NCBI GenBank assembly: GCA_016744295.1
Contig: JADGEQ010000051.1
Location: 1-46,690, forward strand
Length of the DNA stretch: 46,690 bases
Reading direction: 5' to 3'
From: Desulfobacteraceae bacterium
Lineage (GTDB): Bacteria > Desulfobacterota > Desulfobacteria > Desulfobacterales > Desulfobacteraceae
Shown here: one piece after another, positions 36,087-45,726 of the stretch
How the letters are laid out: each line of letters opens with the position of its first letter
Numbering within the stretch: position 1 is the stretch's first letter
Translations under genes and position numbers: made by a program
Notes under the pieces: model-generated
What the model was told of the DNA's origin: nothing
Seen by the model: the letters and a program-made list of their open reading frames with translations, nothing else
The model's database searches: none

Positions 36087-37541
36087 ATGAATTACAAAAC
36101 CATCGCAAATGTTTTGGGAAAATTATTGATCATCACCGGCATCTCCCTGCTGTTTCCCATGATCTGTTCCCTGTATTACGGAGAAAATGATCTTTATTCA
36201 CTTGGTATCACCGGTCTTGCCGCCATTGGAATGGGCTATCCTTTGTGGCGGTACTTCCGCCGGTGTAACGAGATAAACATAAAGGACGGTTTTTTCATTG
36301 CTTTTTTCGGATGGATTCTGATTTCTGCTGTTTCCGGGCTGCCCTATATGATCCATGGATCAATCCCCTCTTTTACAGATGCTTTTTTTGAGATGATATC
36401 CGGCTATACCACCACCGGTGCCACCATACTTGTGGATATTGAAAAGCTTCCCCATGGATTGTTGTTTTGGCGAAGCCAAACTCATTTGCTGGGGGGGATG
36501 GGGTTTTTAACATTAACCATTATTTTCCTGCCCCATGGGATGGGAGGGGTGCGTATTTTCCGGGCGGAGTCCAGTCCCGGCCAGGTTATTACCCGGGAAA
36601 AATTTATCCCCCGGAACCGGGATACCATGATCTGGCTATGGGGAATCTATATTGGTCTGAATCTTTTGGAAACCCTGTTGTTGTGTTTTGGCGGCATGTC
36701 AATTTTCGATTCTTTGTGTCATTCGTTCGGAACCGTATCAACCTCCGGTTATTCACCCTATAACGCCAGCATAGGTCATTATAACAATGCTTATTTTGAA
36801 TGGATTATCATCCTGTTTATGTTTTTAGGGGGAATGACCTTTATGCTCTTTTATCACATGATGCAGGGTAATTGGCGGGTGATAAAAAATAATACGGAAT
36901 TGCGCTGGTATCTTATGGCCATGCTCTTTTTTTGCGGGATTGTGTCCTTTATTTTATGGCGGGAAAATACCTATGGGTTGATAGATTCCATCCGGTATGC
37001 CACCTTCCAGGTCACCTCAATTCTCACAACCACAGGATTCACCACAGCGGATTATGAGCTGTGGCCACAGTCAGCTCAGATGTTTCTCTATGTGATCTGT
37101 TTTGTGGGGGCCTGCGCAGGCTCCACCACAAGCGGCATCAAAATTGTTCATTATATTCTGCTTATTAAATTTGGGGTCGCCGTCATCAAGCAGATCTTTT
37201 TTCGTCCCATGGCCGTGGTTTCGGTACATTTGAATCAGCGGCCCGTGGATTCCCAAATCATCCATTTGGGGGTGTATTATTTTATTGTGAATATTTTTCT
37301 GATCATGGGGGGAGGCTGTTTTATGACCCTTTCGGATCCAATGGATTTTACCACGGCCATGAGTTCGGTTATTTCGGCATTGATGAACATCGGCCCGGGA
37401 TTTGGCGGGGTGGGCCCGTCCCAGAACTTTGCCTTTATCTCGGATACCGGTAAATGGTTTTTGGCCTGGAACATGCTGGTGGGAAGGCTGGAAATGTTTT
37501 CAGCCCTGGTGATTTTTTATCCCTCCTTCTGGAAAAAATAG
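36087..37541 (+). CDS. trkH: TrkH-family potassium uptake protein
   Basis: The product has 484 residues with about ten membrane helices. The four selectivity-filter loops are visible: SGYTTTGATIL, FGTVSTSGYSP, LTTTGFTTADY and NIGPGFGGVGP. It moves potassium inward across the membrane, normally with a cytoplasmic TrkA nucleotide-binding protein; no trkA is in this window. The ATG is preceded only by a weak GGA site. A spacer of 112 bp separates it from the signalling cassette. It is convergent with the S9 peptidase gene. Confidence 0.93.
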   Translation: MNYKTIANVLGKLLIITGISLLFPMICSLYYGENDLYSLGITGLAAIGMGYPLWRYFRRCNEINIKDGFFIAFFGWILISAVSGLPYMIHGSIPSFTDAFFEMISGYTTTGATILVDIEKLPHGLLFWRSQTHLLGGMGFLTLTIIFLPHGMGGVRIFRAESSPGQVITREKFIPRNRDTMIWLWGIYIGLNLLETLLLCFGGMSIFDSLCHSFGTVSTSGYSPYNASIGHYNNAYFEWIIILFMFLGGMTFMLFYHMMQGNWRVIKNNTELRWYLMAMLFFCGIVSFILWRENTYGLIDSIRYATFQVTSILTTTGFTTADYELWPQSAQMFLYVICFVGACAGSTTSGIKIVHYILLIKFGVAVIKQIFFRPMAVVSVHLNQRPVDSQIIHLGVYYFIVNIFLIMGGGCFMTLSDPMDFTTAMSSVISALMNIGPGFGGVGPSQNFAFISDTGKWFLAWNMLVGRLEMFSALVIFYPSFWKK

Positions 37542-37668
37542 GGGCCGGTGGTTCATACTTTTTTCAAACGAATGGCACTCAACCCGTCAAGCCATAAATA
37601 ATTTTTTTGGACCTCTTTCAGGTGCTGTGACATGCAGACCACAATCATTCGTTGATTTCCCATTGTTG

Positions 37669-37691
37669 CAGCCCCATATATTCAGGGGCTG
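37669..37691. other. Short stem-loop between convergent genes
   Basis: CAGCCCC (37669-37675) and GGGGCTG (37685-37691) pair around 9 nt. No T-run follows on either strand, so termination is uncertain. Confidence 0.3.
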
Positions 37692-37700
37692 ATATAATGG

Positions 37701-39638
37701 TTAATATTTGCCCACCCTGCCCATGAGATGTTTGCCCAGAAACACTTCCATGGCCCTGTAAAAATCAAACCGATTCTCCTCGTTATGGAAACCATGGCCC
37801 TCGTTCTCCTTTACCATATAGGGCACGTCAATACCTCGCTTTTTCAAGGCATTGACAATCTGGTCCGATTCGGCCTTCTTAACCCTGGGATCATTGGCCC
37901 CCTGGGCAACAAACAGAGGTGCCTTGATTTTATCGGCATGGAATACCGGGGAGACCTCTTTTAAAAGTTCACGGTCCGTTATAGGATCTCCGACCATCTC
38001 GTAGAACATCTGCCTGCCCGGCTCCCAGTAAGGCGGAAGGGTCGCAAGAAGGGTGAAAATGTTGGAGACACCGACATAGTCAACCCCACAGGCATAGAGA
38101 TCCGGGGTAAACGCTAACCCTGCAAGGGTTGCGTAACCGCCGTAGGATGCTCCATAAATGCCGATCCTGGCCGGATCGGCAATGCCCTTTCCAATCAGCC
38201 ATCCCACACCGTCGGAGATGTCGTTCTGCATCTCTTTTCCCCATTTTTTAAACCCTGCCTGCCAGAAGGCTTTGCCATACCCTGTGGAACTTCTGAAATT
38301 CATCTGCAAGACTGCATAACCCCGGTTTGCCAGAAACTGAACTTCGGGGTTGAACCCCCAGTGATCCCTTGACCATGGACCTCCGTGGGGATTCACTACA
38401 ACCGGAAGATTTTTTATAGCCTTCCCCTTTGGCAGGGTCAAATAACCATGGATGGTTAAACCGTCACGGGATTCATAGGAGATTGGTTTCTGGTCGCACA
38501 TTTCATCTTCATCCAGCCATGGGCTCACATCCACTATTTTCATGAACGCTTTGGAATCCAAATCATAGAAATAATAGGCTCCCAGGGATTTATCGCTGTA
38601 TGTTCTGACCAAAATTTTAGTTTCATCCCGGCTGCTGCTGGCGATGACAACTTCATATCCTGGAAGACGTTTTTCAAGGTCTGTCTGGAGATCTTTTCTC
38701 TGCTTGTCAAAAAAATGGTAATGACGTTTGTCCGTGACATGGACGGCACCTGTGATCTTTTTGCGTTTTTTACTTCTCAACAGCCCGGTGACATCGACAT
38801 CCGGGTGTTCATATATTAATTCAAGCTTTTTGTTGTTAACAATGTCGTATTTGTAAATGGCGGTTTTGTCACGGCCAAGGTTGGAAGCCATATAAACATA
38901 TTGGTTGTCATAGGTGAAGAACAGGGGGAAAAGTTTCTCTCTGAAATTTGTGGTAGCAATCGTTCTAAACGGTTTTTTTTCAGTTTGCCTGTAAAGGATA
39001 GAATGGTTAACACCGTCCGTTGTCATTGCCATCCTGAGCTTACCGTCATTGTCAGTGAGCCATCCCTGGATATTTCCTGGATTTTCGGCAATCATCTTCA
39101 TATCACCGGTATCTATGTTTATGCGGTAGACATCAAAGACCTGGGGGTTTCTCCTGTTCATGCCGATGAGCATCTCATTGCTGATATCTTCCAACGCATC
39201 AACAATATTGACCCGAACATCTTCAAAGGGGGTCAGATCCTTTAAATTTTTTCCATCAATGTTTACAGCAAAAAGATGAAAATTTTCATTCCCGCCCCTG
39301 TCCTGAATAAAGGCAATACGGTTGTTGTTTGCCCAAAAATGCCCGGCAACATCCCTTGCAGTTGCTCGGGTCACTCTATTTTCCCCGGGTTCACCTATTT
39401 TTTTGATAAAAACATTCATCCGGTTTTTCCAAGGCTTCATGAATGCCAGATATCTGCCATCCGGAGAAAGCTCGAACCCTGTCCGTTCAGGATTCTTAAA
39501 AAACGCTTTCATTGGAATTAATTCTGTTTCCCGTTGCAGATGGGTGCAACCGGACAGAAAACCCAGGGTTAACAGTATAATGAGAATAAAATTTATTTTT
39601 GGTCGAATATGCATATTTTTTTTTCCATAAGGATTCAT
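37701..39638 (-). CDS. S9-family prolyl oligopeptidase-like peptidase, lipoprotein
   Basis: The product has 645 residues. A signal sequence with lipobox GFLSGC makes it a lipoprotein. A seven-bladed beta-propeller-type region (about 50-390) is followed by an alpha/beta-hydrolase domain. This carries the nucleophile GASYGGYA near 490, the acid in AQGANDPRV near 580, and the histidine in NEGHGF near 615. Such enzymes (dipeptidyl aminopeptidase/acylaminoacyl peptidase group) cleave short peptides. The lipid anchor suggests peptide use in the periplasm. A second ATG eight codons later has a GGA site and is a possible alternative start. It is divergent from the phn operon, with 253 bp between. Confidence 0.9.
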   Translation of the reverse strand: MNPYGKKNMHIRPKINFILIILLTLGFLSGCTHLQRETELIPMKAFFKNPERTGFELSPDGRYLAFMKPWKNRMNVFIKKIGEPGENRVTRATARDVAGHFWANNNRIAFIQDRGGNENFHLFAVNIDGKNLKDLTPFEDVRVNIVDALEDISNEMLIGMNRRNPQVFDVYRINIDTGDMKMIAENPGNIQGWLTDNDGKLRMAMTTDGVNHSILYRQTEKKPFRTIATTNFREKLFPLFFTYDNQYVYMASNLGRDKTAIYKYDIVNNKKLELIYEHPDVDVTGLLRSKKRKKITGAVHVTDKRHYHFFDKQRKDLQTDLEKRLPGYEVVIASSSRDETKILVRTYSDKSLGAYYFYDLDSKAFMKIVDVSPWLDEDEMCDQKPISYESRDGLTIHGYLTLPKGKAIKNLPVVVNPHGGPWSRDHWGFNPEVQFLANRGYAVLQMNFRSSTGYGKAFWQAGFKKWGKEMQNDISDGVGWLIGKGIADPARIGIYGASYGGYATLAGLAFTPDLYACGVDYVGVSNIFTLLATLPPYWEPGRQMFYEMVGDPITDRELLKEVSPVFHADKIKAPLFVAQGANDPRVKKAESDQIVNALKKRGIDVPYMVKENEGHGFHNEENRFDFYRAMEVFLGKHLMGRVGKY

Positions 39639-39891
39639 GCCCTGATCGGGCTCGACAATCCCCCCAAAGGGGATAATTAACCAGTCTTTATCCCATGAAT
39701 TTCGAATAAAGTATAGAAAAAAGTCACATCCCTTGATCCCCTATTCCTGAAAAAGAACCATGAAAAAGGGGAAAAGCTAGTTATGATTCCTCCCCCTCCA
39801 TTCTTAACAGAGTCATTATATTTTTCTAATCATCCGCTCATAAGATTTGTGTTAAATGCCCTTCAATACTCACTCAACACAAGGAAAAAAA

Positions 39892-40353
39892 ATGAAGGGC
39901 CAAAACACAATTGTGAAACAAAAAGATCGGCAGGAATGGATCGGCTTGCTTGGCAGTGCAGATCCGCTGGATCTGGAAACTGTGAAAAAAGAGCATGCCC
40001 AGGGGGTGGAGATCACCCATGTGGTGAAGCCTGAAACCGGTATGATCATGGTCCAGGCAAAAGCAGATGGTTCAAACAGCCGGTTCAATCTGGGCGAGGT
40101 CACGGTCTCCAGGTGTGTTCTTGAGATAAAAAAAAAATACATGGGTACTGCCTGGATAATGGGGTCTGATCTTCGCCATGCAGAATTGGCAGCCCTTTTT
40201 GACGCTCTGCTCCAGGATCCGGTCACCCGGGACAAATTGGCAGACATCCTTATTAAACAGCTGAAAATAAAACAAACCGCAAAAAATGAACACCTGGCAC
40301 AGAATGCGTCGGAAACACGGGTAGAATTTTTTACGCTGAAACGGGGCGAATAG
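39892..40353 (+). CDS. phnG: Carbon-phosphorus lyase core component PhnG
   Basis: The product has 153 residues. It matches PhnG by its typical RFNLGEVTVSRCVLEI segment, followed by GTAWIMGSDLRHAELAALFDALLQD. PhnG is part of the PhnGHIJ core complex that processes alkylphosphonates attached to ribose. The ATG at 39892 has AAGGA six bases upstream; an ATG 12 codons earlier has none. It opens the phn operon. The C-terminal end is lengthened by a charged tail. No PhnF-type regulator lies upstream. Confidence 0.92.
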   Translation: MKGQNTIVKQKDRQEWIGLLGSADPLDLETVKKEHAQGVEITHVVKPETGMIMVQAKADGSNSRFNLGEVTVSRCVLEIKKKYMGTAWIMGSDLRHAELAALFDALLQDPVTRDKLADILIKQLKIKQTAKNEHLAQNASETRVEFFTLKRGE

Positions 40354-40364
40354 GGAAATAAGTT

Positions 40365-40943
40365 ATGCAAAAAGGATTTCAATCAGAAATATTTGACAGC
40401 CAGGCGGTTTTCAGGCGGGTGCTGGATGCCATGGCAAATCCAGGAAAAATCATGGAAATGCCCATAACGCTTTCTCCTCCGGAAGGGATGGATCCTGCCC
40501 CAGGTGCGATTCTTATGACGCTCCTGGATTTTGAAACCCCGCTGTGGTCAAATCTGGACCATGATTCAGCGGGTATCCAATGGCTTGGGTTTCATACAGG
40601 AGCCCCCCTTACCCGGGTGAAAAAAAATGCCGCCTTTGCCCTTTGTACCGATTATGACCTCCTTGACGATCCTGGCTCTTTTAGTCCGGGAACCATTGAA
40701 TCCCCCCAGGAATCAACCACCCTCATCGTTCAGACAAGGGGTATTGATGAAGGGCGTTCTCTGAGATTGACAGGTCCCGGTATCCAGACCCATACCCACC
40801 TGAAATTAACCGGGGTATCCAATAGGTTTTTCCAGCAAAGAGCTAAAATATTTAACAACTATCCTTTGGGGGTGGACATGCTGTTTGTCTGTGACACCAT
40901 TTTTGTTGCCATTCCCAGAACAACCAATCTGGAGATTTTATAA
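40365..40943 (+). CDS. phnH: Carbon-phosphorus lyase core component PhnH
   Basis: The product has 192 residues. The N-terminal QAVFRRVLDAMANPGKI and the segment LRLTGPGIQTHTHL are typical of PhnH. It is a structural subunit of the C-P lyase core complex. AGGGAAA precedes the ATG. Its stop overlaps the start of phnI (TAATG). Confidence 0.93.
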   Translation: MQKGFQSEIFDSQAVFRRVLDAMANPGKIMEMPITLSPPEGMDPAPGAILMTLLDFETPLWSNLDHDSAGIQWLGFHTGAPLTRVKKNAAFALCTDYDLLDDPGSFSPGTIESPQESTTLIVQTRGIDEGRSLRLTGPGIQTHTHLKLTGVSNRFFQQRAKIFNNYPLGVDMLFVCDTIFVAIPRTTNLEIL

Positions 40944-42055
40944 TGTATGTTGCTGTAAAGGGGGGGCAAACCGCCGTCCGAAATTCCCGGCGCCTGGTTG
41001 CCCGGACAAGGCGGGGTCCCAAAGGGGTCCCGGAAATTGGTGGGGACCAGGTTGAAAACCAACTGGGTCTTGCCGTTGACAGAGTGATGGCCGAAGGTGC
41101 CCTTTATGATAAAAGGGCTGCTGTCCAGGCGATCAAACAGGCCCAGGGAGATCTGGTGGAAGCGGTTTTTCTGGTCCGGGCCTTTCGAACCACCCTGAAA
41201 CGATACGGCAACTCAACCCCGGTGGATACAAAAAATATTCAGGCCATCCGGCGGGTATCCGGCGCGTTTAAAGATCTGCCCGGCGGACAGATTCTTGGCC
41301 CAACCTATGATTACACCCACCGACTCATTGAGTTTGACCCTGAAACGGAAAATGACCCTGGGAAAAAAGAAAAGACCAACACCCCATTTACCATGGAGCC
41401 CCTGCCCCGGGTGATGGATATGCTGGAAAAACAGGGGTTAATGGAGACAGGAACCGGGGATTTGATTGGAGAGCCTACCCAGGATCTGACCCGGCAGCCC
41501 TTGAAGATTCCCGCCGCCAGAAGTATCCGCCTCCAGGCCCTTGCCCGGGGGGACGAAGGCTTTTTGCTCAGCTCGGCCTATTCCCTTCAGCGGGGGTTTG
41601 GCCTGGATCGCCACCCGTTTCTGGGAGAACTGCGGGTGGGGTTTGTTGCGGTGATGTTTACCCCGCCGGAACTGGGGTTTGAGATCAAAATCGGAGAGAT
41701 CAAAATCACCGAATGCTTTATGATTAACCGGTTCAATGGAGAAAAGAACAGGGCCCCGGGCTTTGAGAACGGCTATGGGCTGGTATTTGGTCAAAATGAA
41801 AGAAAAGCCATGTCCGTGTCGCTTCTGGACCGGTCCCTGCAAAACGCCGAAGACGGCAAAACCGTGAAATACCCGGGTCAGGACCAGGAATTTATTCTCG
41901 CCCATTCGGATAATGTTGAGGCATCCGGATTTGTTCAGCACCTGAAATTGCCCCATTATGTTGATTTCCAGTCAGAACTCTTGTCCGTGAGAAGTCTTTC
42001 TCACCCCCCATCAAAATTAAACACCAGAAAAAACACTATAAAAATAGGAAAATAA
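40943..42055 (+). CDS. phnI: Carbon-phosphorus lyase core component PhnI
   Basis: The product has 370 residues, the usual length. MYVAVKGGQTAVRNS at the N-terminus is typical of PhnI, as are GGDQVENQLGLAVDRVM and LLSSAYSLQRGFGLDRHPF. PhnI, with PhnG, H and L, attaches the phosphonate to ribose by displacing adenine from ATP. Start and stop are coupled to phnH and phnJ. The last 20 residues are lysine- and asparagine-rich and look less conserved. Confidence 0.95.
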   Translation: MYVAVKGGQTAVRNSRRLVARTRRGPKGVPEIGGDQVENQLGLAVDRVMAEGALYDKRAAVQAIKQAQGDLVEAVFLVRAFRTTLKRYGNSTPVDTKNIQAIRRVSGAFKDLPGGQILGPTYDYTHRLIEFDPETENDPGKKEKTNTPFTMEPLPRVMDMLEKQGLMETGTGDLIGEPTQDLTRQPLKIPAARSIRLQALARGDEGFLLSSAYSLQRGFGLDRHPFLGELRVGFVAVMFTPPELGFEIKIGEIKITECFMINRFNGEKNRAPGFENGYGLVFGQNERKAMSVSLLDRSLQNAEDGKTVKYPGQDQEFILAHSDNVEASGFVQHLKLPHYVDFQSELLSVRSLSHPPSKLNTRKNTIKIGK

Positions 42056-42913
42056 ATGCCTTCAATCTATAATTTTGGCTACCTGGATGAACAGTCCAAG
42101 CGAATGATCCGACGGGCCATATTAAAAGCCATGGCCATCCCCGGTTTCCAGGTGCCCTTTGGCGGTCGGGAAATGCCCCTGCCCTATGGTTGGGGAACCG
42201 GTGGCATCCAGCTTACCGCCTCCCTTCTGGGCGAACAGGACATCCTCAAAGTTATTGATCAGGGGTCCGATGATACGGTGAATGCCGTGAGCATAAAAGA
42301 TTTTTTTAAGCGAACCGCTGCTGTTGAAATCACCGAAACCACCCGCCATGCCACCCTTATCCAGACCCGTCACAGAATTCCGGAAACCCCTTTAACATCA
42401 GGACAGATAATGGTGTATCAGGTTCCCATCCCAGACCCCTTGCAGTTTATTGAACCCAAAAGGCAGGAAGCTTCTAAAATGCATGCTTTTGAGGAATACG
42501 GGGCCATGTACGTGAAGCTGTATGAGGATATTGCCTGCCATGGCCGCATTGTCACGGCCTTTGATTATCCGGTCCAGATCCATCAGCGGTATATGGCAAG
42601 CCCTTCCCCCATTCCCAAATTTGACAACCCCAAACTGAATCAGTCGCCTGCCATTCATCTGTTCGGGGCGGGCAGGGAAAAAAGGATCTACGCCATCCCC
42701 CCCTATACCGATGTGATCAGCCTTGATTTTGAAGATTATCCCTTTGAGTTGGAAACCTGGGACCAGTCCTGCGCCATTTGCGGGTCGTCCACAAGCTTCC
42801 TGGATGAAATCATCATGGATGATCAGGGAACCCGGATGTTTATCTGCTCGGATTCGGAATATTGTCAGAATACCTTGAAAAAGGAGACCCCATGTCAAAC
42901 AAACCCCAAATAA
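42056..42913 (+). CDS. phnJ: Carbon-phosphorus lyase catalytic subunit PhnJ (radical SAM)
   Basis: The product has 285 residues. It begins YNFGYLDEQSKRMIRRAILK, typical of PhnJ. The unusual radical-SAM cysteine motif CX2CX21C is exact (C239, C242, C264), and a further Cys six residues later (C270) matches the catalytic thiyl cysteine. It cleaves the C-P bond of ribosyl phosphonate 5-phosphate, releasing a hydrocarbon such as methane. The enzyme is oxygen-sensitive, which suits an anaerobe. Its 3' end overlaps the likely start of phnK. Confidence 0.96.
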   Translation: MPSIYNFGYLDEQSKRMIRRAILKAMAIPGFQVPFGGREMPLPYGWGTGGIQLTASLLGEQDILKVIDQGSDDTVNAVSIKDFFKRTAAVEITETTRHATLIQTRHRIPETPLTSGQIMVYQVPIPDPLQFIEPKRQEASKMHAFEEYGAMYVKLYEDIACHGRIVTAFDYPVQIHQRYMASPSPIPKFDNPKLNQSPAIHLFGAGREKRIYAIPPYTDVISLDFEDYPFELETWDQSCAICGSSTSFLDEIIMDDQGTRMFICSDSEYCQNTLKKETPCQTNPK

Positions 42914-43728
42914 TACCCCGTGATAAGCAGAGACCCCGTGATAAGCAGATATCCAGTGATAACCTGCCCCTGCTCCAAGTTGAAAATCTTTCAAAATTTT
43001 ATGGACAAACCATGGGATGCCACGGGGTAAATTTTGAGCTGAACAAAGGAGAAGTCATCGGTATTGTAGGAGAATCGGGGTCTGGCAAGTCCACCCTTTT
43101 AAAATGTCTTGCCGGCAAAATTACCCCCACAAACGGGTCTGTTTTTTTTAATTCTGATCAGGGGTTTCTGGATCTTTGCCGGGCCGATGAGGCGCTGTTG
43201 CGAAAAATCATCCGGTCCCAGACCGGGTTTGTGACCCAAAACTCTGTTGAGGGACTTCGAATGAATATCAGCGCCGGGGGCAATATAGCAGAGCGGCTGC
43301 TGGCCAATGGTATGCGAAATTATGGTCAAATCCGGAAAATTGTCAAAGACTGGCTTGAAACCGTTGAAATTGACAGCACAAGAATGGATGACCTGCCCAC
43401 AACCTTTTCCGGGGGCATGCAGCAGCGCCTTCAGATCGCCGCCAACCTGGTGACAGATCCCAAGATGATTCTCATGGATGAACCCACGTCGGGGCTGGAT
43501 GTTTCTGTCCAGGCAAAACTTATTGATGTGCTGAAAAAACTGGTGGGTCGCCTGAACCTTTCAATGGTTTTGGTCACCCATGATCTCGCCGTGGCAAGGC
43601 TTTTAAGCCACAGACTCCATGTGATGAAGGCGGGTGAAATTGTGGAATCGGGTCTGAGCGATCAGATACTGGATGACCCAAGAGAACCCTATACCCAGCT
43701 ATTGGTCTCATCCATCTTAAAACCCTAA
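42892..43728 (+). CDS. phnK: C-P lyase ATP-binding cassette protein PhnK
   Basis: The product has 278 residues from the ATG at 42892 (AAGGAG seven bases upstream; an earlier ATG at 42862 is unlikely). Walker A is GESGSGKST, the signature is FSGGMQQRLQIA, Walker B is MILMDEPTSGLD and the H-loop is VTHD. PhnK is an ABC protein that docks on the C-P lyase core and does not transport. The N-terminus carries an in-frame 18-bp repeat (RDKQ units) that lengthens it. It overlaps phnJ by 22 bp. Confidence 0.9.
   Translation: MSNKPQIIPRDKQRPRDKQISSDNLPLLQVENLSKFYGQTMGCHGVNFELNKGEVIGIVGESGSGKSTLLKCLAGKITPTNGSVFFNSDQGFLDLCRADEALLRKIIRSQTGFVTQNSVEGLRMNISAGGNIAERLLANGMRNYGQIRKIVKDWLETVEIDSTRMDDLPTTFSGGMQQRLQIAANLVTDPKMILMDEPTSGLDVSVQAKLIDVLKKLVGRLNLSMVLVTHDLAVARLLSHRLHVMKAGEIVESGLSDQILDDPREPYTQLLVSSILKP
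42915..42968 (+). repeat. 18-bp tandem repeat in the PhnK N-terminus
   Basis: Copies at 42915-42932 and 42933-42950 differ at one base. A degenerate third lies at 42951-42968. In frame it gives two RDKQ units in a tail before the conserved ABC domain. Confidence 0.8.
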
Positions 43729-43743
43729 ACCAAAGGAAACCCA

Positions 43744-44526
43744 TTGGATCCTATATTAAACATCATCAATCTGTGTAAGGATTTTGTCTTCCATCACCAG
43801 CAGGGGACGCAAATCTCTGTGTTGGAAAATTTTTCAATGAAATTTTTCCCCGGCCAGGCCAGCATTCTGACGGGCCCTTCCGGATCGGGAAAAAGCACCC
43901 TGCTGCGCATGATTTATGCCACCTACAGAACCAGCAAGGGAAATATTTTTATCCGACACCAAAAACAAAGTGTGGATATCGCCACTGCCTGCCCGGGCAA
44001 GATCTATGAAATCCGAAGGGAGACCATCGGTTATGTCAGCCAGTTTCTAAGGGTGGTGCCCAGGGTTTCCGCCCTGGACACGGTAATAGAGCCCTTGATC
44101 TTGAGGAACATGAATCCGGGCCTGGCTCAAAAAAAAGGCAGACAGATCCTGGCCCGCCTGGGAATTCCGGAAAACCTCTGGCATCTGTCCGCCTCCACCT
44201 TTTCAGGAGGTGAGCAGCAACGCATCAACCTGGCCAGGGGGTTTGTGGCCCCCTATCCGATTCTGCTCCTGGACGAACCCACGGCCTCCCTGGATCCGAA
44301 CAACCGGGCCATCGTCATTGAACTCATCCAGGAAGCGGTTCAGAAGGGATCTTGTGTTTTGGGGGTTTTTCACAACCGCTCTGACCAGGAAAAAATTGCT
44401 GACAGAACCATTGATCTTTCAAAAAAGGATCTTTCAAAAAAGGATCTTTCAAAAAAGGATCTTTCAACGAAGGACCTTTCAAAAGAAAATTTGTCCCAAA
44501 AAAATAATCAGCCAATGGAGGTATAA
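43744..44526 (+). CDS. phnL: C-P lyase ATP-binding cassette protein PhnL
   Basis: The product has 260 residues. Walker A is GPSGSGKST, the signature is FSGGEQQRINLARG and Walker B is ILLLDEPTASLD. The H-loop histidine is in FHNRSDQ. PhnL takes part with PhnGHI in coupling phosphonate to ATP ribose. It starts with TTG 43744 after AAAGGAAA. The last 30 residues are a tandem-repeat tail (DLSKK five times) absent from the family's core. This repeat leaves the other frame open, so a long overlapping frame runs into phnM; it is not real. Confidence 0.9.
   Translation: MDPILNIINLCKDFVFHHQQGTQISVLENFSMKFFPGQASILTGPSGSGKSTLLRMIYATYRTSKGNIFIRHQKQSVDIATACPGKIYEIRRETIGYVSQFLRVVPRVSALDTVIEPLILRNMNPGLAQKKGRQILARLGIPENLWHLSASTFSGGEQQRINLARGFVAPYPILLLDEPTASLDPNNRAIVIELIQEAVQKGSCVLGVFHNRSDQEKIADRTIDLSKKDLSKKDLSKKDLSTKDLSKENLSQKNNQPMEV
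44416..44490 (+). repeat. 15-bp tandem repeat, five copies, in the phnL 3' end
   Basis: Three identical copies (44416-44460) are followed by two diverged copies (44461-44475, 44476-44490). In frame it encodes a DLSKK/DLSKE tail. Identical neighbouring copies suggest recent slippage or unequal exchange and a length that may vary between strains. Confidence 0.9.
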
Positions 44527-44530
44527 ACAT

Positions 44531-45724
44531 ATGGAAACACTTATCACCGGCGGTCCCCTGTTTGACGGCACCAAATTGTATGACCAGGGGTCTGTTCTCA
44601 TTGAAAATGGTGTCATCCGAGAGGTTTTTCAAAAACAGGTGACCATTGCCGGGGCAACCTGCATCCACACCCATGGCGATCTGATCATGCCGGGAATTGT
44701 GGATCTGCACTCGGACAGCCTTGAAAGAAGCATTGAAAAAAGAAAAGGTGTCTTTTTTGACATTGAGTTTGCCATTTTGAATCTGGACCGGCAATTGGCA
44801 GGATGCGGTATTACTTCCTTTTGCCATGCCATAAGCTTTGCCGACAATGAGCTGGGTTTAAGATCCCCCAAGGAAGCGGAACGCTGTGTTCGCAGCATTA
44901 AGGCCTTCCAGACCTCGGGTCAGGCATTGATAAAACACCATACCCATCTTCGATACGAAGTGGGGTCAACCTCAAGTTTTCGTATCATCAAAGCCCTCGT
45001 GGAGGAGGGGCTTGTGGACATGATTTCCATCATGGACCATACACCGGGCCAGGGCCAGTTCAAATCCATGGAATCCTATCTGCGCTTTCACACCGATGAA
45101 TATGACCTTTCTTCCAATGAAATCCAGGAAAAAGCAAGGGAAAAAAAAGGGAAAAATCATCTGGCCTGGGAGCTGGTGGCGGAGCTTGCCCACATCGTAA
45201 CCGCAGCCGGGATTCCCATTCTCAGCCACGATGACGACACCAAAGATAAAATCCATCTGATAAAGGCCATGGGGGTGAGTGCCTGTGAATTTCCCGTGAC
45301 AATGGAAGCTGCAAAACGGGCAAGTCAATTGGGCTTATCCCTGTTCATGGGGGCACCCAATCTTGTTCGGGACGCATCCACCAACGGCAATCTCAAAGCC
45401 TCGGACCTGCTAAAAGAGGGGCTTTGCACGGGGCTTGTTTCCGACTACTACCCGGAATCCCTGGTCCAGGCATCTTTTATGGCGGCCAGGCATACCGGTC
45501 TTGAAACGGCACTTTCCACTGTCACCTCGGGCCCCGGGGCTTTTTTAAACACCCCCACCCGTCCCGGATTTTTGACCCCGGCTGCCGATGCAGACATTAT
45601 CATTGTGAACCAAGATCACTCCTGGGCCCATATTACGATAGCCCTTGCGGCGGGCAGACTCATCTTTCAGGTCGCCCCCCCGCATTATTCCTCCCACACC
45701 CCCAAACTATTAAAAGGAGCTTGA
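44531..45724 (+). CDS. phnM: Alpha-D-ribose 1-methylphosphonate 5-triphosphate diphosphatase PhnM
   Basis: The product has 397 residues. It is an amidohydrolase-fold protein: PGIVDLHSDSLE gives the metal-binding HxD, followed by FCHAISF, SIMDHTPGQGQF and ILSHDDDT. It hydrolyses ribosyl phosphonate triphosphate to the 5-phosphate used by PhnJ. The ATG at 44531 follows GGAGG by ten bases. The frame is open further upstream, only because of the phnL repeats. Confidence 0.93.
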   Translation: METLITGGPLFDGTKLYDQGSVLIENGVIREVFQKQVTIAGATCIHTHGDLIMPGIVDLHSDSLERSIEKRKGVFFDIEFAILNLDRQLAGCGITSFCHAISFADNELGLRSPKEAERCVRSIKAFQTSGQALIKHHTHLRYEVGSTSSFRIIKALVEEGLVDMISIMDHTPGQGQFKSMESYLRFHTDEYDLSSNEIQEKAREKKGKNHLAWELVAELAHIVTAAGIPILSHDDDTKDKIHLIKAMGVSACEFPVTMEAAKRASQLGLSLFMGAPNLVRDASTNGNLKASDLLKEGLCTGLVSDYYPESLVQASFMAARHTGLETALSTVTSGPGAFLNTPTRPGFLTPAADADIIIVNQDHSWAHITIALAAGRLIFQVAPPHYSSHTPKLLKGA

Positions 45725-45726
45725 AC

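Noticed and set aside
39639..39891. Pho box or sigma-70 promoter before phnG
   Set aside because: Weak TTAACA and AT-rich stretches were seen, but no pair with proper spacing and no repeated Pho-box halves.
44416..44490. Repeats as a CRISPR array
   Set aside because: Units are contiguous without spacers and are coding.
44210..44530. Upstream extension of the phnM frame
   Set aside because: It overlaps phnL out of frame and exists only because the repeats contain no stop; the ATG at 44531 has the ribosome-binding site.
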